A stretch of DNA of 36,293 nt from Solirubrobacteraceae bacterium (GTDB taxonomy: Bacteria > Actinomycetota > Thermoleophilia > Solirubrobacterales > Solirubrobacteraceae), in the NCBI GenBank assembly GCA_024711025.1, contig JANJTP010000026.1, forward strand, positions 1 to 36,293, in the 5' to 3' direction. Both the position numbers and the translations under genes were made by a program. Under the pieces are notes generated by a model. It was not told where the DNA came from. It ran no database searches and saw only the letters and a list, made by a program, of their open reading frames with translations. Positions 1 through 5,530 of the stretch are shown one piece after another; position 1 is the stretch's first letter; each line of letters opens with the position of its first letter.

Positions 1-140
1 GGCATGGTGGCCTCGTCGGCCGACATCACGATCTCGCCGTCGATCAAGTGGCCGAGCCGGGTTTCCGCGAGGAAGCGTCGGGTCCGCTCCGACAGCGCAT
101 AGTCGCTCAACGACGCCTTCCCCTTCACCGTATCTTCCAT
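1..140 (-). CDS. aldehyde dehydrogenase, N-terminal fragment (partial)
   Basis: Only the first 46 codons are in the window; the gene runs off the left edge. The ATG at 140-138 is preceded by GAGG. The fragment reads as the N-terminal lead of an NAD(P)-dependent aldehyde dehydrogenase: a polar helix with SERTRRFLAE, then GHLIDGEIVMSADEATM, which matches the usual '..(F/L)IDGE(W)...' first strand of the family just before the 'NPATG' segment. The catalytic Cys and the nucleotide-binding region lie outside the window, so substrate cannot be judged. It diverges from the oxidoreductase at 1018 and has a TetR-type palindrome 45 bases upstream, which suggests co-regulation with the alcohol/ketone enzymes to the right. 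Family is a moderate-confidence call because the fragment is short. Confidence 0.5.
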   Translation of the reverse strand, partial: MEDTVKGKASLSDYALSERTRRFLAETRLGHLIDGEIVMSADEATM

Positions 141-184
141 CCTCGTGTCTCCATCCTCGTTGATTGTTGTCCGGGCGGGCCAAT

Positions 185-202
185 CCCGACCGACCGGTCG
201 GG
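185..202. promoter_or_regulatory. TetR-type operator palindrome, copy A
   Basis: CCCGACCGACCGGTCGGG is a perfect inverted repeat of two 8-base arms around AC. It lies 45 bases upstream of the aldehyde dehydrogenase start. The core CGACCG-NN-CGGTCG recurs at 934-947 in front of the 1018 gene. Size and symmetry fit a TetR/AcrR-family repressor site; no matching regulator gene is in the window. Confidence 0.55.
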
Positions 203-325
203 CTGTACCGATCAAATTATAGGCTCGTCCGGCATCCTGTCAACGCCGGCATCACCGCAGGCGCGATTCCCTTCGCGCTTCCCGTCGGGGGCACAAAAAC
301 ATCGAGAATTCATAAACAAGCTGAA

Positions 326-354
326 TTGCGCAGCGCAACAATCGGGATTAATAT
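326..354 (+). promoter_or_regulatory. putative sigma70-type promoter for the interrupted gene at 391
   Basis: TTGCGC (326-331) and TAATAT (349-354) are separated by 17 bases, in a locally AT-richer stretch, with the start codon of the interrupted gene about 30 bases beyond the expected transcription start. The -35 box is part of a 6-1-6 palindrome TTGCGCAGCGCAA (326-338), which could be an operator. Inference from consensus only. Confidence 0.4.
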
Positions 355-390
355 TGCACTGCACCATGATAGAAAATTAAGGAATACGCG

Positions 391-687
391 ATGCAAGCAC
401 CGATGATTCTGCCTTGGCTGGCACACAAATGGGGGGTCGGCGAGGAGCGCACGCTGACGCTGTGGAACGAGGCCTGCGTCGACGCGGACCACGCGCTGGG
501 CGCGTAGCGCGACTCGGCTTACTGGTCCTATGCGAAGGCGCGCTGGATCGACCTGCTGGATCAGGAAGTGATTGCCCGCTATCCCGCTGCGGAAACGCCG
601 TGGATCATGATGCGCCTGAACCTGCTGCGCCTGTGGGCCGGCGTACGCATGTGGGTCATCGGCCAGGGATTCGCCCGCGCCTATTGA
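391..687 (+). pseudogene. small hypothetical protein gene interrupted by an in-frame TAG
   Basis: ATG at 391 has AAGGA seven bases upstream. Translation runs 38 codons to TAG at 505-507, then continues in the same frame with coding-like sequence for 59 more codons to TGA at 685-687. The product would be about 98 residues, rich in Trp and Arg, with ...KWGVGEERTLTLWNEAC... before the stop and ...ARWIDLLDQEVIARYPAAE... after it. I do not recognise the family. GAG to TAG is a single change and Glu would fit the sequence. Reading on both sides of the stop shows the same codon style, so the interruption is recent, a sequencing error, or (least likely) a recoded stop. A promoter-like pair lies just upstream and a GC-rich hairpin downstream, so the unit was once complete. 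Confidence 0.55.
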
Positions 688-715
688 AGGCGGCAATTGA
701 ACGCGGCCGCTCGCC

Positions 716-745
716 CCGAGCCCTTGGTCAAGGCGAAGGGCTCGG
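716..745 (+). terminator. terminator-like hairpin after the interrupted gene
   Basis: CCGAGCCCTT (716-725) and AAGGGCTCGG (736-745) form a perfect 10-bp stem with a 10-base loop, 28 bases after the TGA at 687. There is no U tract. A second smaller hairpin with a GTAA loop (TCCGGG/CCCGGA, 764-779) follows. The rest of 688-1017 shows no gene, only these hairpins and the operator at 934-947. Confidence 0.35.
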
Positions 746-933
746 CGGCGAACGGTATCTGCTTCCGGGGTAACCCGGAGCGCTAACGGAATCCCGCCGC
801 CCGGGCTGTCTCCTCGTCTTCGGGCGGTCGACATGCCCGTTCCTCTTCTCGCGGGACGCACTCGCAACCCGCCGCTTCCCGTCTCCTCCGTTCACCGGAA
901 GCTCTCGACACGCCTTCCGTTTGTGGCACAATT

Positions 934-947
934 CGACCGTCCGGTCG
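934..947. promoter_or_regulatory. TetR-type operator palindrome, copy B
   Basis: CGACCG-TC-CGGTCG repeats the core of the site at 185-202 and lies about 70 bases upstream of the ATG at 1018. Two matching sites at the two ends of one divergent intergenic region argue for a shared TetR-family repressor controlling both the aldehyde dehydrogenase and the 1018 oxidoreductase. Confidence 0.5.
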
Positions 948-1017
948 GGCGCATTTCTGCAATATCGCTCCCCCCGGCGGGATTCCGGCCCGCGCCATGC
1001 CTTCGTGAGGAGTATCG

Positions 1018-2037
1018 ATGAACACACCGCAGAACAAGCAGATCCTGCTTCGGCAACGCCCCGAGGGCGCGTTGCGCGAGAGCGACTTCACACTGGCGGC
1101 GCGGCCCGTCCGCGAGATCGGCGACGGCGAGTGCCTTTCGCGCAACCTGTACTTCTCGCTCGACGCGGGCTTCCGCAAGTGGATGAACGCCGGCGCCGAC
1201 GACAACTACCTCACCGCGATGGAACTCGGCGCGCCGGTGCAGAGCATCGTGCTGGGCCGCATCGAAGCCTCCCGCCACCCCGATTACCCGGTCGGCAGTC
1301 TCGTGCTCGGGCGCAGTTCGTGGGAGGCGTTCAGCATCTTCGACGGCAGCGACTTCCTGCAGAGGCTCGACCACGACGGCAGCTTCCCGCTCCACGAGAA
1401 CGTCGCCACGCTCGGGCCCACCGGGATGACCGCCTACTTCGGCCTGATGGACATCGGTCGTCCGCGCACGGGCGACACCGTGCTCGTGAGCGCGGCCGGC
1501 GGCGCGGTGGGCTCGGTCGTCGGGCAGATCGCGAGCATCCTCGGCTGCCGGGCGATCGGCATCACGAGTTCGGAAGAAAAGTGCCGTTGGCTCATCGAAG
1601 AACTCGGCTACGACGTGGCGATCAACCACCGCGCGCCGGGGGGCCTCGCGGCGGGCATCCGCGAGCACCTGCCGGACGGCTTCGACATCTATTTCGACAA
1701 CGTCGGCGGCCCGATGCTGGACCAGGCCGTCCAGCACATGAAACTCGGCGCACGCGTCGTGCTGTGCGGGGCAATCGCCGATTACGACCGGAACGACCGC
1801 GAATCGGGCGTGTTCCACATGTGGCAGTTCATCGTGAAGCGCGCGAGCGCGGCCGGCTTCATGTTCTCGGATTATGTGGAACGCTACCCGGAAGCGGTGC
1901 AGGCGCTGTCGAAGTGGCTCGCCGAGGGGCGACTGAAAACCGTGGTCGATATCCGTGAAGGCATCGAGCAAACGCCGAAGGCATTCTGCGACATGCTGGA
2001 GGGGAAGAGCCGCGGCAAGTGCATCGTGCGGCTCTGA
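1018..2037 (+). CDS. NADP-dependent oxidoreductase, zinc-free MDR superfamily (CurA/PTGR-like)
   Basis: A 339-residue cytoplasmic protein of the medium-chain dehydrogenase/reductase superfamily, in the group of prostaglandin reductase, CurA and YfmJ, which reduce the C=C bond of alpha,beta-unsaturated ketones or aldehydes with NADPH. The start is ATG 1018 with AGGAG eight bases upstream. The opening NKQILLRQRPEG is typical of the group. The Rossmann fingerprint SAAGGAVGS is at residues 158-166, and GITSSEEKCRWL (181-192) supplies the Ser/Lys cluster that binds the NADP 2'-phosphate. The zinc-ligand cysteines of alcohol dehydrogenases are absent and the length is normal. It faces an SDR convergently at its 3' end with a shared terminator between them. 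In this setting it probably acts on an enone intermediate; the actual substrate is unknown. Confidence 0.85.
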   Translation: MNTPQNKQILLRQRPEGALRESDFTLAARPVREIGDGECLSRNLYFSLDAGFRKWMNAGADDNYLTAMELGAPVQSIVLGRIEASRHPDYPVGSLVLGRSSWEAFSIFDGSDFLQRLDHDGSFPLHENVATLGPTGMTAYFGLMDIGRPRTGDTVLVSAAGGAVGSVVGQIASILGCRAIGITSSEEKCRWLIEELGYDVAINHRAPGGLAAGIREHLPDGFDIYFDNVGGPMLDQAVQHMKLGARVVLCGAIADYDRNDRESGVFHMWQFIVKRASAAGFMFSDYVERYPEAVQALSKWLAEGRLKTVVDIREGIEQTPKAFCDMLEGKSRGKCIVRL

Positions 2038-2047
2038 GGGGCGGAGC

Positions 2048-2075
2048 GCGGTGCCGCGCTTGACCACGGCACCGC
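2048..2075. terminator. bidirectional hairpin terminator
   Basis: GCGGTGCCG (2048-2056) pairs with CGGCACCGC (2067-2075) across a 10-base loop, within the 53 bases between two convergent stop codons. It could serve both the 1018 gene and the SDR on the other strand. Confidence 0.5.
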
Positions 2076-2090
2076 TACCGTAAGACGTCT

Positions 2091-2873
2091 TCAATACTTG
2101 TCCGACTGCCCCCCGTCGATCGGGATCACCGTCGCATTGACGAAGGAAGCCTCGTCCGACAGCAGGAAGGCCACGACGTGGGCGACTTCCTCGGGGCGGC
2201 CGAGGCGCTTCATCGGGTTCACACTGACGTACTCCCGCCCCACCGCCTCCCAGTCGTCGCCGCCGATCTGGCGCAGCGCGCCTTCGACCATTGGCGTCAT
2301 GATCGCCCCGGGCGCCACCGCGTTGATGCGGATGCCGTACTGGCCGTACTCGACGCCGGCGTTACGCGTGAGACCCACCACGCCGTGCTTGCTGGCCGCG
2401 TAGCCGGCCTGGTTGCCAACGCCGCGGATGCCGCCGACCGACGCGGTGTTGACGATCGCGCCATGTCCCTGGCGATGCATCACCTGCAGCACGTACTTCA
2501 TACCGAAGAACACGCCATCCAGATTGACGGCGACGACCTTGCGGAACTCGTCGATCCCGTAATCCTCGGTCGGGTTCTGCTTGCCCTCGATGCCGGCGTT
2601 GTTGAAGAAGCCGTCGATGCGGCCGAAGCGCTCCACCGTCGCGTCGACGAAACCACGCACCGCCTGCTCGTCGGCGACGTCCGCCGTGAGCGCAAGAATG
2701 TCGGCCGCGGGTGCCGCCTGGCGCAGCGCCGCGAGCGCTTCCTCGAGTCCGGCAGCGTTGCGGTCCACGAGCGCGAGTTTCGCCCCGTCGTGTGCCAGCC
2801 GCAGCGCGGTCGCACGTCCGAGGCCCGAGCCGGCCCCGGTGATCAGTACCGTCTTGTCCCGAAATCGCGTCAT
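2091..2873 (-). CDS. short-chain dehydrogenase/reductase (classical SDR)
   Basis: A 260-residue classical SDR, presumably interconverting a secondary alcohol and a ketone with NAD(H). The cofactor loop TGAGSGLG is at residues 12-19, Asp37 at the end of beta-2 (ALVDRN) favours NAD over NADP, NNAG is at 91-94, and the catalytic Ser145, Tyr158 and Lys162 (YAASK) are all present. The C-terminal PIDGGQSDKY is standard. The ATG at 2873 has GAGG four bases upstream. It is the last gene of a minus-strand run ADH - SDR remnant - SnoaL-like - SDR with gaps of about 20-30 bases, so it is probably co-transcribed with them. Substrate cannot be deduced from sequence. Confidence 0.88.
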   Translation of the reverse strand: MTRFRDKTVLITGAGSGLGRATALRLAHDGAKLALVDRNAAGLEEALAALRQAAPAADILALTADVADEQAVRGFVDATVERFGRIDGFFNNAGIEGKQNPTEDYGIDEFRKVVAVNLDGVFFGMKYVLQVMHRQGHGAIVNTASVGGIRGVGNQAGYAASKHGVVGLTRNAGVEYGQYGIRINAVAPGAIMTPMVEGALRQIGGDDWEAVGREYVSVNPMKRLGRPEEVAHVVAFLLSDEASFVNATVIPIDGGQSDKY

Positions 2874-2892
2874 TGCCTCATCTCCCCGTCAA

Positions 2893-3336
2893 TCACAACA
2901 ACATTGGACCGATGTCGCCATCAACCTTGAACACTTCGAGCTCGCGATGGACGATGCGCCAGCCCTCCGGGCGACGTTCCAGCCGATCGCGGTATTCGCC
3001 CCACACCGTCATGATGTTCTGCGCGTAGTCGCCGAGCCCGATGTGGATGGCTTGCAGGTAGCACTTCGCGCTCGCCTTGTCGCCATCAACGACGATGCGG
3101 TAGTTGCCGAGCAGGTGCTGGGTGCGGCCGCAGCGTTCGAGCGCACTGCGCACCATGTCGCGGATCCCGTCGCGGCCGGTGAAGTCGCCGATGCCGTGAT
3201 AGGTCGCGGTCGCATCCGCCACGAAGACCTCGTCGAGGCCCGCCCACTGGTGCTCGTCGAGGTCGACCGCGTAGCGGATCAGGATCTGTTCGATGTCGCG
3301 CTGGTCGCGCAGCACTTGCACATCTGTCTGGTTCAT
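2893..3336 (-). CDS. SnoaL-like / NTF2-fold protein
   Basis: A 147-residue alpha+beta barrel protein of the SnoaL-like group: helical start with DIEQILIRYAVDLDEHQW, then DEVFVADATATYHG, GRDGIRDMV, and C-terminal strands ending in GWRIVHRELEVF. Members include small isomerases, dehydratases, ring-hydroxylating dioxygenase beta-like subunits and proteins of unknown role; the function here is not determined. I chose ATG 3336 (MNQTD) because AGGAG lies ten bases upstream; a start 18 codons earlier would overlap the upstream gene and has no ribosome site. Position between two SDR genes suggests a role in the same catabolic route. Confidence 0.75.
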   Translation of the reverse strand: MNQTDVQVLRDQRDIEQILIRYAVDLDEHQWAGLDEVFVADATATYHGIGDFTGRDGIRDMVRSALERCGRTQHLLGNYRIVVDGDKASAKCYLQAIHIGLGDYAQNIMTVWGEYRDRLERRPEGWRIVHRELEVFKVDGDIGPMLL

Positions 3337-3367
3337 CTGACCTGGACTCCTGTAAAAGGATGAGAAA

Positions 3368-3571
3368 TCAGAAGATCGAATCGCCGCCATCGACGGCGAG
3401 GATGCTGCCGTCGATGAAGCTCGCGTCGTCGCTGGCGAGGAAGGCCACCACCGCGTGCTTGGCGGCGGTGTATTCGATGCCCGCCGCAGTCGCGAGGACG
3501 CCGGCGGTCGAGGCGATGTTGATGATCACGCCGCCGCCGGTGACGATCGCCACCTTGCCTTTCAGTCTCAT
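3368..3571 (-). pseudogene. SDR remnant with two internal in-frame losses
   Basis: A 67-codon frame with a good ribosome site (GAGGAG before ATG 3571) begins MRLKGKVAIVTGGG, a normal SDR start, but residue 15 jumps straight to VIINIASTAG, which belongs near residue 135 of a full SDR. It then runs through YTAAKHAVV (active-site Tyr and Lys region) and jumps again to AFLASDDASFIDG, which belongs near residue 235, ending in AVDGGDSIF. About 120 and about 70 residues are missing. The cofactor loop lost its GIG half and most of the Rossmann fold is gone, so no enzyme activity is expected although Ser, Tyr and Lys are retained. Both joins fall in short repeated codons (GGC GGC GGC near 3530-3538; GTG GTG near 3443-3451). 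The full gene would be a second SDR of this operon. Confidence 0.7.
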
Positions 3572-3600
3572 CCTAGTCTCCTCATTTGCCTCTCCGGGCC

Positions 3601-4650
3601 TCAGTCGAGGTCGGGCACCAGCACGGCGCGCCCCATGATCTTTCCTTCGCGCAGCTCCTGCAGCACGCGCGGCCCTTCGGCGATGCCGAAGTAATGCGCG
3701 TCGACGTGGATGCGGCCGTTCTGCGCCAGCGCGATCACTTCCTGCAGCTCGGCGCGCGTACCCCACAGCGGCGTGCACACCGAGCAGCCGAAAGGCAGCG
3801 TGAGCTGGCCGAGCTGGATCACGCCGCCGCCGACACCGACCACCGTGAGCTGGCTGTTGCGTCCGACGATCTGCACGGCGAGATCCAGCGTCGGCTGTGC
3901 GCCGACGCAGTCGAGCACGAACGCCGCGCGGCGCGCGCCGGTGAAGGCGCGGATGCGTTCGGCGGCGTCCGCGCCGTCGCGGGAATTCACGACCAGTTCG
4001 GCACCCAGTTCCCGCGCATGTTCGAGCCGGCGATCGTCGATGTCGACGGCGACGACGCGCGCGCCGCTCAATGCCCGCAGCAGCTGCACCGCCATGTGGC
4101 CGAGCCCGCCGACGCCGATCACGACGACGGCCGTCCCCGGCGCGAGCTTGTGGAGGTTGCGCTTGACCGCGTGGTACGGCGTCAGCGCGGCGTCCGACAG
4201 CGGCGCCGCATCGACCGGGTCGAGGTCGCCGAGCGGCACGAGCAGCCGAGCGGCCGGGACCAGCAGGTACTCGGCGAGGCCCCCGTTCAGGCCGAGCCCG
4301 CCGCCGAGCGCACGCAGCTCGGCCGCGCGCTCGCAGAAGTTCTCCCTCGACAGCCTGCATGCGCGGCAGCGCCCACATCCCCACGGGCCGTACACGGCGA
4401 CCGCCTCGCCGACCTCAACGCCCTTGACGCCGGCTCCCAGCACCTCGACCCACCCGGCGTTCTCGTGCCCGAGCGTGAACGGCAGATCCCAGGCGAACGT
4501 CCCCTCCGGCCACTCCATCAGGTGCAGATCCGAGTGGCAGGCTCCGGCGCCCCCGACCTTCACGAGCACCTGCCCCGGCCCCGGCTCGGGCACTTCGACG
4601 TCGCGAAACTCGGGCGGCTGCTGCCACGCGGTCAACTGGTAGGCCTTCAT
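3601..4650 (-). CDS. zinc-dependent alcohol dehydrogenase (MDR family), mosaic gene
   Basis: A 349-residue NAD-dependent alcohol dehydrogenase. The catalytic zinc site has Cys38, His61-Glu62 and Asp153; the structural zinc site has Cys92, Cys95, Cys98 and Cys106. The Rossmann loop GVGGLG is at 179-184 with Asp203 (VAVDID) specifying NAD. Length and order are normal for tetrameric ADHs of the AdhT type, so the protein should fold and work. It heads the minus-strand cluster and would oxidise the alcohol whose product feeds the SDR and aldehyde dehydrogenase (inference). The oddity is codon use: of the Glu codons in residues 1-127 all but one are GAG, as in the DNA to the right; from residue 210 on most are GAA, as in the DNA to the left. 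The gene therefore appears to be joined from two sources between about 4023 and 4272. Confidence 0.88.
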   Translation of the reverse strand: MKAYQLTAWQQPPEFRDVEVPEPGPGQVLVKVGGAGACHSDLHLMEWPEGTFAWDLPFTLGHENAGWVEVLGAGVKGVEVGEAVAVYGPWGCGRCRACRLSRENFCERAAELRALGGGLGLNGGLAEYLLVPAARLLVPLGDLDPVDAAPLSDAALTPYHAVKRNLHKLAPGTAVVVIGVGGLGHMAVQLLRALSGARVVAVDIDDRRLEHARELGAELVVNSRDGADAAERIRAFTGARRAAFVLDCVGAQPTLDLAVQIVGRNSQLTVVGVGGGVIQLGQLTLPFGCSVCTPLWGTRAELQEVIALAQNGRIHVDAHYFGIAEGPRVLQELREGKIMGRAVLVPDLD

Positions 4651-4861
4651 CGCGATCCTCCTCGGCTACCGATCCGACCTTCTCACGAGAGTGTCGGCGC
4701 CGTCCCCCCTCGGCGCTCGCAGAGCGGCTCCCGCTCGCCTGGCAGCGACAGTAGCCGCGTGGTCCGACGCCCGCAAGCGAGCGCCCCGGCGCCGCGATCG
4801 GCGCGGCTTCCACCGGCGTGACCGGCAGCGCCCCGGACCGGCGGGCTACCCACTATGGCGC

Positions 4862-4878
4862 TCCGTAGTCTCTACGGA
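4862..4878. promoter_or_regulatory. 17-base palindrome upstream of the oxidase-like operon
   Basis: TCCGTAG-TCT-CTACGGA is a perfect 7-3-7 inverted repeat, about 100 bases before the GTG start at 4979. It could be an operator or a leader hairpin. Bases 4651-4978 otherwise show no gene; they contain this site and a second palindrome at 4931-4948. Confidence 0.35.
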
Positions 4879-4930
4879 TTACGGGTGCGTTTGTCCGGAG
4901 GTAGCGTCGAGCCCGACCAGCAGGTAGACC

Positions 4931-4948
4931 CCTGCCCGTCCGGGCAGG
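4931..4948. promoter_or_regulatory. 18-base palindrome close to the start of the oxidase-like operon
   Basis: CCTGCCCG-TC-CGGGCAGG is a perfect 8-2-8 inverted repeat ending 30 bases before the subunit II start. Its position suits an operator at or after the promoter, or a hairpin in the leader. It does not resemble the FNR, NsrR or Rex consensus I know. Confidence 0.35.
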
Positions 4949-4978
4949 TAGGTACTTGACGGCCCCGAAAGAGGTGAC

Positions 4979-5521
4979 GTGCGCGAGCTGACGTATACCC
5001 AGCCCCAGACCTGGATCGCGATTCTGTTCGTGATCATCGTCCTGATCCTGGTCGCGGTCTTCGTGACGATCGGCCGCAGCGCTCGACGCGACGTCCCGTT
5101 CGACGAGGTCAAGCGGGTCGGCTACGGGATCAGGACGTGGTGGCTCGCGGCGTTCGGCACGCTTCTCACCATCGGCGTCGTCGCCTCGTTCTTCCTGCTG
5201 CCGTACTCGGGCGCCCGGGGAGCTACCGGCAAGGCCCAGCAGGTGAAGGTCAAGGGCGGCCAGTACTACTGGGCGCTCTCGCCGAAGACGGTGAGCGCGG
5301 GCCGCGTCAAGTTCTTCGTCACGGCGGTCGACGTCAACCACGGGTTCGGCATCTACAGCCCCAAGGGCGAGATGCTGGGCTCCGTCCAGGCGATGCCCGG
5401 CTACACGAACAAGCTCGACGTGCAGCTCGACGAGCCGGGCGACTACCTCATCTCGTGCCTCGAGCTCTGCGGGGTCGCCCACCACAAGATGCACGCGACC
5501 TTCAAGGTCACGAAGAGGTAG
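4979..5521 (+). CDS. heme-copper oxidoreductase subunit II with CuA site (CoxB/NorS-like)
   Basis: A 180-residue membrane protein that would receive electrons from cytochrome c and pass them to subunit I. Two transmembrane segments (about 13-31 and 54-75) precede an outward cupredoxin domain. The CuA ligands are complete: His121 (VNHGF) and Cys160, Glu162, Cys164, His168, Met171 in CLELCGVAHHKM. The protein is shorter than mitochondrial-type subunit II and resembles the small subunit II of B-family (ba3-like) enzymes. Start is GTG 4979 with AAAGAGG a few bases upstream. The subunit I start is 9 bases after the stop, so the two are translationally close, in the order seen in norS-norY and in ba3-type operons. 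Whether it serves an O2 or an NO reductase depends on the partner, which lacks the active-site Tyr. Confidence 0.9.
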   Translation: MRELTYTQPQTWIAILFVIIVLILVAVFVTIGRSARRDVPFDEVKRVGYGIRTWWLAAFGTLLTIGVVASFFLLPYSGARGATGKAQQVKVKGGQYYWALSPKTVSAGRVKFFVTAVDVNHGFGIYSPKGEMLGSVQAMPGYTNKLDVQLDEPGDYLISCLELCGVAHHKMHATFKVTKR

Positions 5522-5530
5522 GGATCGCAG

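Noticed and set aside
505-507. Read-through of TAG as pyrrolysine or another amino acid
   Set aside because: No recoding context or supporting genes seen; a point mutation or read error is simpler.
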